From positions 1-64,000 of the forward strand of contig NZ_JOGR01000009.1 in NCBI RefSeq assembly GCF_000719515.1: 64,000 bases of DNA. The letters are read 5' to 3'. Position numbers and translations under genes: made by a program. Shown piece after piece: positions 51,785-63,346 of the stretch (the first letter of the stretch is position 1; the number at the start of each line of letters is the position of its first letter). This stretch comes from Glycomyces sp. NRRL B-16210 (lineage in GTDB: Bacteria; Actinomycetota; Actinomycetes; Mycobacteriales; Micromonosporaceae). Under the pieces are notes generated by a model. The model had not been told where the DNA came from and ran no database searches. It saw only the letters and a program-made list of their open reading frames with translations.

Positions 51785-52984
51785 CTACGACCGCTTGGGG
51801 CCGTACGTGAGCCGCCGCAGCACGACCTCGAACGGGCCGCGTTTGCCGGCCTTGTCGAGGCCGACCGTGATGAACACGGTGACCAGCCAGGTCCCGAACG
51901 CGACGCCGAAGGCCGCCAGGTAGCCCATGCCCTCGCCCAGGCCCAGGCCCCAGGCGGCGAGCAGCGGGGCCATGATGATCGACTGGAGCAGGTAGCTCGT
52001 GAGCGACCGCTCGCCGACCGCCGCGAGGGCGCCCGGCACGCCGCGGCGGCCGAAGTCGCGCAGCCGGTGCGCGAGGAGCGCGAACCCGCAGATGTAGCCG
52101 AGCCCGGCGTACGCGCCGCCGAGGAGCGTCAGGGCCGTCGCCGCGACCCACAGCGGCTTGGACGGCTCCCAGGCGCCGAGCGCGATGAGCGCCACCGGAA
52201 GCGCGCTGAGGACGTTCACGACCATGCCGGTGACGAACACCTTCTTGAGCTGCGGCAGGTGGTCCTCGGGGTGGTCGATCCAGCCCGAGCGCTGGAGCAT
52301 CATGCCGGCGGCCACGAGCGGGAGGAACATGGCCAGCAGGACGCCCACCAAGATCACGGTGATTGAAGCGAGCGAGCCGGTGAGCAGCTGCTGCACGTAA
52401 GCCGGGAGCCCGACGAAGGCCGGCGGGGCGCTGTTCTCGGTGAAGGTGAACGCGAGGATCGGCAGTCCGATGAGGACGAAGTAGGCGCCCGAGCCCCAGA
52501 TCCAGCGTTTGAGCGCCTTGTCGGAGAGGTGCACGAAGAACAGCGCGATCAGGCCGGTGGCGCCGTAGGGCGCGAGGATGTCGCCGAAGAACAGGAGCGT
52601 GGCGTGGACGAAGCCGAAGGCGATGAGCCACCAGGAGCGGCGGCGCAGGACCTTGCGGACGCCTTTGGCGTCGAGGCCGCGCGCGAACATGCGCGAGGCC
52701 ATGACCGCGATCCCGAAGCCGTAGAGGATCGCGAACATCGGGCGGGAGCGGTCGGCGACGACGAGCTGCTCGATGAACAGCGCGACGTGGTCGGCGGTCG
52801 ACTGGCCGGTGTTGTGGTTGTACTGGTCGAGTCCCATGCCCCACAAGTGGATCGGGACGTTGGCGAGCGCGATGAACAGGAGCATCCCGCCGCGGGCGAT
52901 GTCGGGGGCGAGCGAGCGTTCGGCCTTGCTGATCGATGCCGGCGGGCCGGGCGGGCCCGCTTCGACTTGGGGGGCGTAAGTCAC
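51785..52984 (-). CDS. DUF418 (YeiB-like) membrane protein
   Basis: 399 residues with about ten TM helices. N-terminal SLAPDIARGGMLLFIALANVPIHLW, RSRPMFAILYGFGIAVMASR, HATLLFFGDILAPYGATGL, and C-terminal GERSLTSYLLQSIIM and GPFEVVLRRLTYG are the DUF418 hallmarks. The fold is related to acyltransferase_3/HGSNAT-type proteins, but the activity is unknown. AGAGGAG lies six bases before the GTG. Monocistronic. Confidence 0.92.
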   Translation of the reverse strand: MTYAPQVEAGPPGPPASISKAERSLAPDIARGGMLLFIALANVPIHLWGMGLDQYNHNTGQSTADHVALFIEQLVVADRSRPMFAILYGFGIAVMASRMFARGLDAKGVRKVLRRRSWWLIAFGFVHATLLFFGDILAPYGATGLIALFFVHLSDKALKRWIWGSGAYFVLIGLPILAFTFTENSAPPAFVGLPAYVQQLLTGSLASITVILVGVLLAMFLPLVAAGMMLQRSGWIDHPEDHLPQLKKVFVTGMVVNVLSALPVALIALGAWEPSKPLWVAATALTLLGGAYAGLGYICGFALLAHRLRDFGRRGVPGALAAVGERSLTSYLLQSIIMAPLLAAWGLGLGEGMGYLAAFGVAFGTWLVTVFITVGLDKAGKRGPFEVVLRRLTYGPKRS

Positions 52985-53222
52985 GACGGACTCCTCTGAG
53001 GTCGCGGACGGGCGTTCTGGTTTCCGCAGTCAGTTTAAGGAATCCGCGCCCCGCGCACGGTCATGCCGGCCTCCTCGCGGAGGGCACGCGGGCGTCGCCA
53101 CACCCGCTGAAGTGAGGAATCCTTCCAGATATGAGATGTCACACCCCAGAGCGTTTTCGAACCGCGAACCGTCACGGGTCCCTCTCGCGAACGCCCAGGG
53201 CACTCCCACCCGTGGACGCCGA

Positions 53223-53251
53223 AGGGCCCCACCGCGAAGCGGTGGGGCCCT
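53223..53251 (-). terminator. Terminator of the fatty acid synthesis operon
   Basis: Perfect 13-bp stem AGGGCCCCACCGC / GCGGTGGGGCCCT with loop GAA, 33 bases after the fabF stop. The rest of the 52985-53283 gap shows no gene. Confidence 0.9.
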
Positions 53252-53283
53252 GACGTTCGCCTACGCCTCGGCGTCGAGTTGGA

Positions 53284-54501
53284 CTACGCCTTGGTGAACA
53301 GGAGCGCCGCGTTGTGGCCGCCGAAGCCGAAGGCCGTGTTCATCGCCGCGCCGAGGTCGACCTTGCGGGCCTCGTTCGCCGCCACGTCGAGCTCGAGCAG
53401 CGGGTCGGGGTCGTCCAGGTTGATCGTCGGCGGGATGATCCCGTCCACGATCGCCATGATCGACGCGATCGACTCGACCGCGCCCGCGCCGCCGAGCAGG
53501 TGCCCGGTCATCGACTTGGTGGCCGTGAGGACCACCGAGTCGCCCAGGACCCGCTTGATGCCCCTGGTCTCGGGGATGTCCCCGGTGGGCGTCGACGTCG
53601 CGTGCGCGTTGACGTGACCGACCTCGGAGGCGTCGAGTCCGGCCTGCCGCAGCGCCAGCTCCATCGCGCGTCCGCCGCCGGCGCACTCGGGATGGGGCTG
53701 GACGATGTCGTACCCGTCGGAGGTCAGGCCCGCGCCCGCCACGACCGCGTAGATCCGCGCCCCGCGCGCCTCGGCGTGGTCGCGGCGCTCCAGCACGAGC
53801 GAACCGCCGCCCTCGCCCATGACGAAGCCGTCGCGGTCGGTGTCCCAGGGCCGCGAGGCCCGGGTCGGGTCGTCGTTGCGGGTGGACAGGGCCTTCATCG
53901 ACGCGAAGCCGGCGATCGGCAGCGGCGCGATGACCGCCTCCGCCCCACCGGTGATGACGACGTCGGCCCGGCCCGCGCGGATCATGTCCACGCCCCAGGA
54001 GATCGCCTCGGCCGACGTGGCGCACGCGCTGGTGGGGGCGTGCACGCCGGCCTGGGCGCCGAACTCCAGGCCGACCACGGCCGCCGGGCCGTTGGGCATG
54101 AGCATCGGCACGGTGAACGGGGAGACGTAGCGGGCGCCCTTCTCCTCCAGGATGTCGTCCTGGTCGAGCAGGGTGGTGGCGCCGCCGATGCCCGAGCCGA
54201 ACACCACGCCGAGTCGTTCCTTGTCGAGGTCGTCGCTCAACCCCGCGTCGTCCCACGCCTGCTTCGCGGCGATGATCGCGATCTGCTCGGAACGGTCGAG
54301 GCGCCGCAGCCGAACCCGGGGCAGCACCTCGGAGGGTTCGACGGCGAGCCGGGCGGCGATGCGCACCGGGAGCTGCTCGGCCCAGGGCTGGGTGAGCGCG
54401 GCGACTCCGGACCTTCCCGCGGTGAGTGATTCCCAGGTCGACGCCACGTCCCCGCCGAGGGGCGTGGTCGCGCCGAGCCCGGTCACGACTACCTCAGTCA
54501 C
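53284..54501 (-). CDS. fabF: Beta-ketoacyl-ACP synthase II FabF
   Basis: Condensing enzyme extending acyl-ACP with malonyl-ACP. 405 residues: nucleophile Cys160 (APTSACATSAEAI), His in VNAHATSTPTGD and in KSMTGHLLGGAG, and C-terminal NTAFGFGGHNA. The GTG start lies one base after the acpP stop, with AAGGG upstream. Last gene of fabD-fabH-acpP-fabF. Confidence 0.97.
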   Translation of the reverse strand: MTEVVVTGLGATTPLGGDVASTWESLTAGRSGVAALTQPWAEQLPVRIAARLAVEPSEVLPRVRLRRLDRSEQIAIIAAKQAWDDAGLSDDLDKERLGVVFGSGIGGATTLLDQDDILEEKGARYVSPFTVPMLMPNGPAAVVGLEFGAQAGVHAPTSACATSAEAISWGVDMIRAGRADVVITGGAEAVIAPLPIAGFASMKALSTRNDDPTRASRPWDTDRDGFVMGEGGGSLVLERRDHAEARGARIYAVVAGAGLTSDGYDIVQPHPECAGGGRAMELALRQAGLDASEVGHVNAHATSTPTGDIPETRGIKRVLGDSVVLTATKSMTGHLLGGAGAVESIASIMAIVDGIIPPTINLDDPDPLLELDVAANEARKVDLGAAMNTAFGFGGHNAALLFTKA

Positions 54502-54502
54502 A

Positions 54503-54745
54503 TTAACCCTTCTCGATGTAGGAGACGGCGTCGCCGACGGTCTTCAGGTTGGCGACCTCGTCATCGGGGATCTTGACGCCGAACTTCTCTTCGGCGGCGA
54601 CGACGACCTCGACCATGGCGAGCGAGTCGACGTCCAGGTCGTCGGTGAACGACTTGCCGTCGGCGACATCGTCGGGGTTGACGCCCGCGACCTCTTCGAG
54701 AATGTCGGACAGGCCTTCGCGGATCTCGTCACGAGACAGAGCCAT
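54503..54745 (-). CDS. acpP: Acyl carrier protein AcpP
   Basis: 80-residue acidic carrier. Phosphopantetheine attaches to Ser41 in DLDVDSLAMVEVV; helix II residues EEKFGVKIPDDE are conserved. Carries acyl chains between FabD, FabH and FabF, whose genes flank it. ATG at 54745. Confidence 0.98.
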   Translation of the reverse strand: MALSRDEIREGLSDILEEVAGVNPDDVADGKSFTDDLDVDSLAMVEVVVAAEEKFGVKIPDDEVANLKTVGDAVSYIEKG

Positions 54746-54765
54746 GATGTATTTCCTCTCGATAA

Positions 54766-55719
54766 TTACGGGCAGCGGATGACTTGCCCGGCGTAGGTGA
54801 GACCGCCGCCGAATCCGAACAGGAGGATCGGAGCGCCGGAGGCCACCTTGCCACTTTGTACCAACTTCGACAGCGCCAGCGGCACCGATGCCGCCGACGT
54901 GTTGCCGGAGTAGACGATGTCCTCGGCGACGACGCAGTCCTCGCTGAAGTCGAGTCGCTTGGCGATGCCCTGGATGATCCGCAGGTTCGCCTGGTGCGGC
55001 ACGAAGGCCGCCAGCTCCGAGATCTTCACGTCGGCCCGCTCGGCGACCTTCTCGATGAGCGGGGCCAGCTGGGTGGTCGCCCAGCGGAAGACGGTCTGGC
55101 CGGCCTGCTTGATGTAGGGGACGTCCTCCTCGATGCGGATGACGTCGGCCATCGAGGGCTCCGAGCCCCACACGACCGGGCTGATCGCGGCCTTCGGGTC
55201 GTCGGTGCCCTCCACGACCACCGCGCCCGCGCCGTCGCCGAACAGGACGCACGAGGTGCGGTCCTCCCAGTCGGTCACGGCGGTGAGCTTCTCGGCGCCG
55301 ACGACGATGGCGCGCTTGGCGCCTCCGGTGCGGATGGCCATGTCGGCCTGGGCGAGGGCGTACTCGAAGCCCGAGCAGGCGGTGTTGACGTCCATGGCCG
55401 CGGGGTGCTCGATCCCGAGCGCCTCGGCGACCCGGCAGGCGGTGTTGGGACACACGTCCTTGGCCGAGACGGTGGCGACGATGACCATGTCGATGTCGCC
55501 GGGTCCGTAGCCGGAGTGCTCCAGGGCCTGGCGGGCGGCGTGGACGGCCATGTCGGCCACCTTCTCGTCGTCCGCGGCGATGCGCCGCTCCTTGATGCCG
55601 ACACGGGAGACGATCCACTCGTCGTTGGTGTCGACGATCTTGGCGAGGTCGTCGTTGGTGAGCACCTTCTCCGGCTGGTAGTGCCCCACGCTGACGACGC
55701 GCGATCCGTTGACGCTCAC
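54766..55719 (-). CDS. fabH: Beta-ketoacyl-ACP synthase III FabH
   Basis: Starts fatty acid chains by condensing an acyl-CoA primer with malonyl-ACP. 317 residues with the Cys-His-Asn triad: Cys115 (VNTACSGFEYAL), His in VPHQANLRI and Asn in VYSGNTSAASVPLAL. The GTG start overlaps the fabD stop by four bases (GTGA). In actinobacteria this enzyme often prefers branched primers, which cannot be judged here. Confidence 0.97.
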   Translation of the reverse strand: MSVNGSRVVSVGHYQPEKVLTNDDLAKIVDTNDEWIVSRVGIKERRIAADDEKVADMAVHAARQALEHSGYGPGDIDMVIVATVSAKDVCPNTACRVAEALGIEHPAAMDVNTACSGFEYALAQADMAIRTGGAKRAIVVGAEKLTAVTDWEDRTSCVLFGDGAGAVVVEGTDDPKAAISPVVWGSEPSMADVIRIEEDVPYIKQAGQTVFRWATTQLAPLIEKVAERADVKISELAAFVPHQANLRIIQGIAKRLDFSEDCVVAEDIVYSGNTSAASVPLALSKLVQSGKVASGAPILLFGFGGGLTYAGQVIRCP

Positions 55720-56678
55720 TCGACTCCTTCGTTCGCCGCGCCGCCGTCGGCGGCGCTGTCGTTGAGCACCGGGTCGGCGGCGGCCGCCAGGTCCTCGGGG
55801 GTGTTGACGTTGACGCGCTCGACGCCCTTGAGCGCCCGCTTGGCCAACCCGGTGAGCGTCCCCGCAGGCGGGAGCTCCACGACCGCCGTGACGCCCAGGT
55901 CTCCAAGCGTACTCATGCACGCGTCCCACCGGACCGGTGAGGTGACCTGGGCCACCAGTTGCCGCAATGCGGCCTTGCCACTGGGCACGGGCCTCCCGTC
56001 CCGGTTGGAAAGGAGGATACGGGTCGGGTCGGCGACGGCGATGTCGGCCGCCACCGCTTCGAGCGCCTCCTGCGCGGGGGCCATGTGCGGGGTGTGGAAG
56101 GCCCCGGCGACCTTGAGCGGGATGATCCGGGCCCGCGCGGGCGCGTCCCCGGTGAGCTTCTCGATGGCCGCCACCGGTCCGGCGGCGACGATCTGGCCCG
56201 CGCCGTTGCGGTTCGCCGGCCACGCGCCGGCGGCCTCGATCGCGGCGAGGACCTCTTCCTCGACGCCGCCGAGGACCGCGGCCATCGTGGTCGGCTCGAT
56301 GTCGCACGCGGCGGCCATCTCGCGTCCGCGAACGGCGGCGAGGCGCACGGCCGCTTCGGGGCTGAGGACCCCGGCGATCGCGAGCGCGGTGAGTTCACCG
56401 ACCGAGTGCCCGGCCACCACGAGGTCGGCCGCGGCGAGCGCGCTCCCCTCGGTCAGCAGCCGCTCGGCGGCGAGCAGCCCGGCGGCCACCAGCAGCGGCT
56501 GCGTGTTGGCGGTGTCGGTGATCTCGTCCTGGCCGGCCTCGGTGCCGAGGCGGACCAGGTCGAGACCGATGAGGTCGGACCACTCGCGCAGGCGCGCGGC
56601 GGCGGCGGGGTCTTCGATCCACGGCGTCAGGAACCCGGGCTTCTGGGAGCCCTGCCCGGGAGCGAGAATGGCAAGCAC
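55716..56678 (-). CDS. fabD: Malonyl-CoA:ACP transacylase FabD
   Basis: Loads malonyl groups onto ACP. 320 residues: LAPGQGSQ at the N-terminus, nucleophile Ser92 (AGHSVGELTAL), the substrate Arg region AAVRGREM and catalytic His in VAGAFHTPHM. First gene of the operon, GTG start. The FasR gene lies just upstream on the same strand, and palindromes in the gap are candidate control sites. The C-terminal 25 residues are Ala/Asp-rich and variable. Confidence 0.96.
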   Translation of the reverse strand: MLAILAPGQGSQKPGFLTPWIEDPAAAARLREWSDLIGLDLVRLGTEAGQDEITDTANTQPLLVAAGLLAAERLLTEGSALAAADLVVAGHSVGELTALAIAGVLSPEAAVRLAAVRGREMAAACDIEPTTMAAVLGGVEEEVLAAIEAAGAWPANRNGAGQIVAAGPVAAIEKLTGDAPARARIIPLKVAGAFHTPHMAPAQEALEAVAADIAVADPTRILLSNRDGRPVPSGKAALRQLVAQVTSPVRWDACMSTLGDLGVTAVVELPPAGTLTGLAKRALKGVERVNVNTPEDLAAAADPVLNDSAADGGAANEGVE

Positions 56679-56745
56679 ATTACGACTTTCGCATCGGCAG
56701 CATGGGATACGGGAGCAGTCAGAGGACTGAAAGCCCGTTCGGTTC

Positions 56746-56771
56746 TTGTAGGAAATCTACAACACTCGTTG
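56746..56771. promoter_or_regulatory. Overlapping palindromes upstream of fabD
   Basis: TTGTAG-GAAAT-CTACAA (56746-56762) overlaps CAAC-ACTC-GTTG (56760-56771). They occupy the 93-base fasR-fabD gap, an AT-richer island ending at the fasR stop. Candidate FasR operator and fabD promoter region. Confidence 0.55.
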
Positions 56772-57941
56772 TCAACTGCGAGAACGCCGGGTGACCGGGG
56801 AGTTCTCCAGGCGTCCTATGGTCAACCCCACACGGAGGACGAAGGCCTCATGGGGATCGGTGGGGGAGAAACCGGTCACCTCTTGGATGCGTCGCAGCCG
56901 GTACCGGACCGTGTTGGGGTGGACGTACAACTCCCGGGCGGTGCCCTCCAGGACGCCGCCGGAGGCGATGAACGCGTCCATGGTCTCCAGCAGCTCGCCG
57001 CCGGCCCGGCGCAGCGTCAGGAACACGCCCTCGCGCAGGCCCTGGCGGGCCGCCTCGTCCCCGGCGATCGCCCGCTCCGGCAGCAGTTGGGTCGCCGTGG
57101 TCGGCCGGGGCGCGTCGGGCCACGCGGGGGCGGCCCGGTGCCCGGCCACGGCCGCCAGCGCCGAGGAGGAGGCCTCGGCGAGGCCGGTCACGGTGGGGCC
57201 CACGACGATCGGGCCGTCGCCGAACTGCCCGGTGAGCTTCTCGACGATCTCGACCGGTTCCTTGACGCCGCCGAGGAGCAGCACGAGGCGGGCGCCGTGG
57301 ACGCCCGCGAGGATGTCGAGCCCGAGCCGCCGGGCGGCCCGCTGCACCGAGTGGAGCACGAGCGTCGCCTCGCCGCCGGGCGTGTTGCCGCACACGACGG
57401 TGATCGTCTGGGTCTCCGACCACCCGAGGGCGGCGGCGCGGCTGATGAGCTCGTCGGAGTTGTCCCCGCGCAGGAGCGCGTCGACGAGCATGGCCTGGAG
57501 CCGCGCGTCCCAGGCGCCGCGGGTCTCGGCGGCGCGGGCGTAGACGCGGGCGGCGGCGAAGGCGATCTCGCGGCTGAAGCGCAGCACCGATTCGCGCAGC
57601 TGGTCCACTTCGCCGTCGGCGGCGAGCTGGGGCACCTGCTCCTCGACGACGTCGATGACGACCTGGATGAGGGCGACGGTGTGCTGGAGGCTGATCGCGC
57701 GGGCCAGTTCGACCGGGGCGGCCTCGAAGACCATGTCGGAGGAGCCGAGGTCGTCCCCCGAGTGGCGCAGCCATTCGACGAACTGCCGAACGCCGGCCTG
57801 CGCCACCAGGGTCACCATCGAGCGCTGCTCGGCGGGGAGGTCGCGGAACCAGGTGAGGCGTTCGTCCATCCGGGTGAGCGACTGGGTCGTCAGCGCCGAC
57901 GTGGAGCGTTCGATGTTCTGAATGGTCGTGGCCAGGTCCAT
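56772..57941 (-). CDS. fasR: FasR-type PucR/CdaR regulator of fatty acid synthesis
   Basis: Transcription factor of 389 residues. N-terminal RsbRD-like helical region and middle GGDEF-derived CdaR domain (about 170-300), then a C-terminal PucR helix-turn-helix: GTARELYVHPNTVRYRLRRIQEVTG with the recognition helix VHPNTVRYRLRR. The place immediately before fabD-fabH-acpP-fabF matches FasR of Streptomyces, an activator of that operon. Acyl-CoA sensing is known for relatives; here it is inference. Confidence 0.88.
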   Translation of the reverse strand: MDLATTIQNIERSTSALTTQSLTRMDERLTWFRDLPAEQRSMVTLVAQAGVRQFVEWLRHSGDDLGSSDMVFEAAPVELARAISLQHTVALIQVVIDVVEEQVPQLAADGEVDQLRESVLRFSREIAFAAARVYARAAETRGAWDARLQAMLVDALLRGDNSDELISRAAALGWSETQTITVVCGNTPGGEATLVLHSVQRAARRLGLDILAGVHGARLVLLLGGVKEPVEIVEKLTGQFGDGPIVVGPTVTGLAEASSSALAAVAGHRAAPAWPDAPRPTTATQLLPERAIAGDEAARQGLREGVFLTLRRAGGELLETMDAFIASGGVLEGTARELYVHPNTVRYRLRRIQEVTGFSPTDPHEAFVLRVGLTIGRLENSPVTRRSRS

Positions 57942-57958
57942 GCCCTATAGCCTGCCAG

Positions 57959-58083
57959 ACGTGGCCCGAGCCGCGCACCGACGTCGGTCGGAACAGCCCC
58001 TGCGCCACTGCGGGGCCCGCCGGACGTGGCGCGCGCCGCGCGCCGGCGTCGGACGGAATAGCCCGGTCGCCACTACTGTTGCG
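57959..58083 (+). repeat. 65-base direct duplication before trxA
   Basis: ACGTGGCCCGAGCCGCGCAC at 57959 and ACGTGGCGCGCGCCGCGCGC at 58024 start two diverged copies 65 bases apart; each continues with GTCGG-CGGAA-AGCCC and CGCCACT. The pair fills the fasR-trxA divergent region. Confidence 0.65.
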
Positions 58084-58123
58084 CGAAAGAGCACCACGAA
58101 AGCCACGACAGAGAGGCGGCCCC

Positions 58124-58495
58124 ATGGCCACGGTTGAGCTGACCAAGGACAACTTCGAGGAGACCGTCACCGGGAACGGCATCGTGCTGGTGGACTGGTG
58201 GGCCGACTGGTGCGGACCGTGCAAGATGTTCGCCCCGACCTTCGAGAAGTCGAGCGAGCAGCACGAGGACGTGGTCTTCGGGAAGATCGACACCGAGGAC
58301 CAGCGCGAGCTGTCGGCCGAGGCGGGGATCCAGTCGATCCCGACGCTCATGGCCTTCCGCGACGGCATCCTCCTCTACAGCCAGCCCGGCGCGCTCCCGC
58401 CGGCCGCGCTGGAGGAGATCATCGGCAAGGTGAAGGAACTCGACATGGACGCCGTGCGCGCCGAGATCGCGAAGGAAGAGGCCGAAGAGGCCTGA
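58124..58495 (+). CDS. trxA: Thioredoxin
   Basis: Disulfide reductase of 123 residues. Active site Cys30-Cys33 (WADWCGPCKMF), cis-Pro in SIPTLMAF, and KIDTEDQRELSAEAGI. The C-terminus is about 15 residues longer than E. coli TrxA and acidic. GAGAGGCGG precedes the ATG at 58124. No thioredoxin reductase nearby. Ends before a textbook terminator. Confidence 0.95.
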   Translation: MATVELTKDNFEETVTGNGIVLVDWWADWCGPCKMFAPTFEKSSEQHEDVVFGKIDTEDQRELSAEAGIQSIPTLMAFRDGILLYSQPGALPPAALEEIIGKVKELDMDAVRAEIAKEEAEEA

Positions 58496-58563
58496 TGCCG
58501 CGCCCCGACTCGAAAGAGGAGGGGCCGCAGAGCTCGACGCCGCGTCCGAAGGACGGCGGCGGC

Positions 58564-58602
58564 AAGGGGGCGGGCGCACCGCAGGTGCGCCCGCCCCCTT
58601 TT
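58564..58602 (+). terminator. Intrinsic terminator after trxA
   Basis: Perfect 17-bp stem AAGGGGGCGGGCGCACC / GGTGCGCCCGCCCCCTT, loop GCA, followed by TT. Confidence 0.93.
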
Positions 58603-58675
58603 GTCTGAGTCGTTCTCATGTTACTTTGATGCCCAATTGGACAGAGCAGCGCCGAACTCCCCGAGGAGCTTCGCA

Positions 58676-60133
58676 GTGCCGGCCGACACCACCCCCGACG
58701 CCCGCCGCAGACCCGCGCCACGGCTCGGTTTCGCCGCGCGGCGCGTCCTCACCGCCTGTCACGTCCTCCTCTCGGTCTTCTGGCTCGCCTACATGGCCTT
58801 CGTCCTCGTGCTCTGCGTCTGGGTCGCCGCCTCGAGCGACCCGGCGGCGGCCGACGCGGCCTGGAAGGTCGCCGGCATGTTCAACGGCCTCGGCACCGGC
58901 GCCGTCTCCTTCCTCGTCCTCGGCACCGGGATCGCCCTCGCCGCCACCGGCCCCCGCGGCCTGGCCCGGCACTGGTGGGTCAACGCCAAGCTCGCCGCCA
59001 CCGCGCTCGTCATCGCCGGCGGCCTGCTGCTCCTGCGCCCCAGCCTCACCGCGCTCGCCGGCGGCGCCGGCACCGGCGGCGACCACGCCGCCCTCACCGC
59101 CGGCACCGCCCTCGGCACGGCCGCTCTGCTCTTCGCCGCCGTCGTCTCCTACGCCCGGCCCTGGGGCCGGATCGGCCGCGCCGCCGCCGAGAAGCCCGTC
59201 GCCGACGGCCGCTTCGAGGTGCGCGTGCGCCGCGTCGTCCCCGTCGCCGCGAAGGTCCACGCCATCGAACTCACCGGCCTCAAGGGAAAACTCCTGCCGC
59301 CGTTCGAACCCGGCGCGCACCTGGAGATCGAACTGCCCTCGGGCCTGGTGCGCCACTACTCGCTGTGCTCCTACGCCGGGGACCGGCTCCTGTACCGCAT
59401 CGCGGTCCTGCGCGAGGAGGCCGGGCGCGGCGGCTCGCGCGAGGCCCACCGCCTCCGCGAGGGCGACCTCCTGCGCATCTCCCCGCCCCGCAACCGGTTC
59501 CCGCTGTTCCTGCACTCGGGCTACCTGTTCATCGCCGGCGGCATCGGCATCACCCCGATCATGCCGATGATCCTCCAGGTCGAGCGGGCCCGAATGCCCT
59601 GGCGGCTCGTCTACACCGGCCGCGACCGCTCCACCATGGCCTTCGCCGACCAGCTCGCCACCACCTGGCCCGGCAACGTCGTCCTCTACCCGACCGCCAA
59701 GTTCGGACGGCCCGACTTCGTGTCCGAACTCGCCGGACTCCCGGCCACCACCGGCGTCTACGCCTGCGGGCCCGTCCCGCTCATCGACGCGCTCGCCGAC
59801 ATCGTCCGCCGCGTCGCGCCCCAGCTCGAACTCCACACCGAGCGGTTCACCTCGGACGCGGCGACGCCGGTGCCGTTCGAGCTGATCGCCAAGAGGACCG
59901 GCGCGGCCGTGAACGTCGGCGCCGACCGCAGCGCCCTGACCGCGCTGGCCGAGGCGGGCGTGGAGGTGCGGCCGGGCTGCGAGATCGGCGTGTGCGGCTC
60001 GTGCCGCCTGCGGGTCGTGGAGGGCCGGCCCGAGAACCCCGAGCAGGTCCCCGGCGGCTTCGCCCCCGACGGCTCGCCCCTGTTCTACCCGTGCGTGGGC
60101 CGCTCCCGAGGCCGACTCGTCGTCGACGCCTGA
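58676..60133 (+). CDS. Membrane-anchored flavin/[2Fe-2S] oxidoreductase
   Basis: 485-residue electron-transfer fusion. Residues about 20-165 hold four TM helices (VLTACHVLLSVFWLAYMAFVL onward, with HWWVNAKLAATALVI). Then an FAD/FMN domain (VRHYSLCSY), an NAD(P) domain (FIAGGIGITPIMPMIL, YACGPVPLID) and a C-terminal plant-type [2Fe-2S] ferredoxin (CEIGVCGSC...YPC). The order flavin-NAD-ferredoxin is that of phthalate dioxygenase reductases; the membrane part is an uncommon addition resembling DUF2269-type proteins. GAGGAG precedes the GTG at 58676. The electron acceptor is unknown. Confidence 0.87.
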   Translation: MPADTTPDARRRPAPRLGFAARRVLTACHVLLSVFWLAYMAFVLVLCVWVAASSDPAAADAAWKVAGMFNGLGTGAVSFLVLGTGIALAATGPRGLARHWWVNAKLAATALVIAGGLLLLRPSLTALAGGAGTGGDHAALTAGTALGTAALLFAAVVSYARPWGRIGRAAAEKPVADGRFEVRVRRVVPVAAKVHAIELTGLKGKLLPPFEPGAHLEIELPSGLVRHYSLCSYAGDRLLYRIAVLREEAGRGGSREAHRLREGDLLRISPPRNRFPLFLHSGYLFIAGGIGITPIMPMILQVERARMPWRLVYTGRDRSTMAFADQLATTWPGNVVLYPTAKFGRPDFVSELAGLPATTGVYACGPVPLIDALADIVRRVAPQLELHTERFTSDAATPVPFELIAKRTGAAVNVGADRSALTALAEAGVEVRPGCEIGVCGSCRLRVVEGRPENPEQVPGGFAPDGSPLFYPCVGRSRGRLVVDA

Positions 60134-60197
60134 GAGCAGTCCCAGAAGCGCCGCCCAGAAACGAACTCGGCCGCTGCACGTTCGGCGCTCACGCGAA

Positions 60198-60226
60198 AGG
60201 GACCGGGAGCATCGCCCCCGGTCCCT
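60198..60226. terminator. Bidirectional terminator
   Basis: AGGGACCGGG / CCCGGTCCCT ten-base stem with a nine-base loop between the convergent reductase and aceE. Confidence 0.82.
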
Positions 60227-60239
60227 CGTCGCTCGCGGC

Positions 60240-62972
<2,733 letters not shown>

Positions 62973-63346
62973 GGGCGATCCCTCGTTCTTAGACTGCGGC
63001 TTTGCAGGGTTCTTTAAGGCGGCAGAGTGTCATCGTTCCCTACCATCCTCCCTTGAATCTACCGCGACCCTCCCCCACCCACCCGGGTTGATGCGACCGC
63101 GCCCACACTCCCCGCGACCTCGAGAGCCGCTCACCTGCACCGCCGCCCGCCCCGCGGGCCCCGAGGAGATCACGGCCACGTGAACGTCCGCGCACCGCCG
63201 ACCCCCGCGACCTTGCGATCCGCCGCCTGGACGCCTGCCGCGCGCGGGCACGCGAATCCTCCATATGCCCTACCTCCTATGCTCTAGTTCATATCCTGTG
63301 GACAGCAGAGCGGTACGCTCTGGCAGCCGACCTATGGAGGGACGAA
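62973..63346. other. 374-base divergent promoter region
   Basis: No gene seen. Near the right end TACGCT (63314-63319) is a likely -10 for the DUF3052 gene, and it is overlapped by the palindrome CAGAGCG-GTA-CGCTCTG (63306-63322), a candidate operator. The middle is C-rich without clear structure. Confidence 0.6.
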
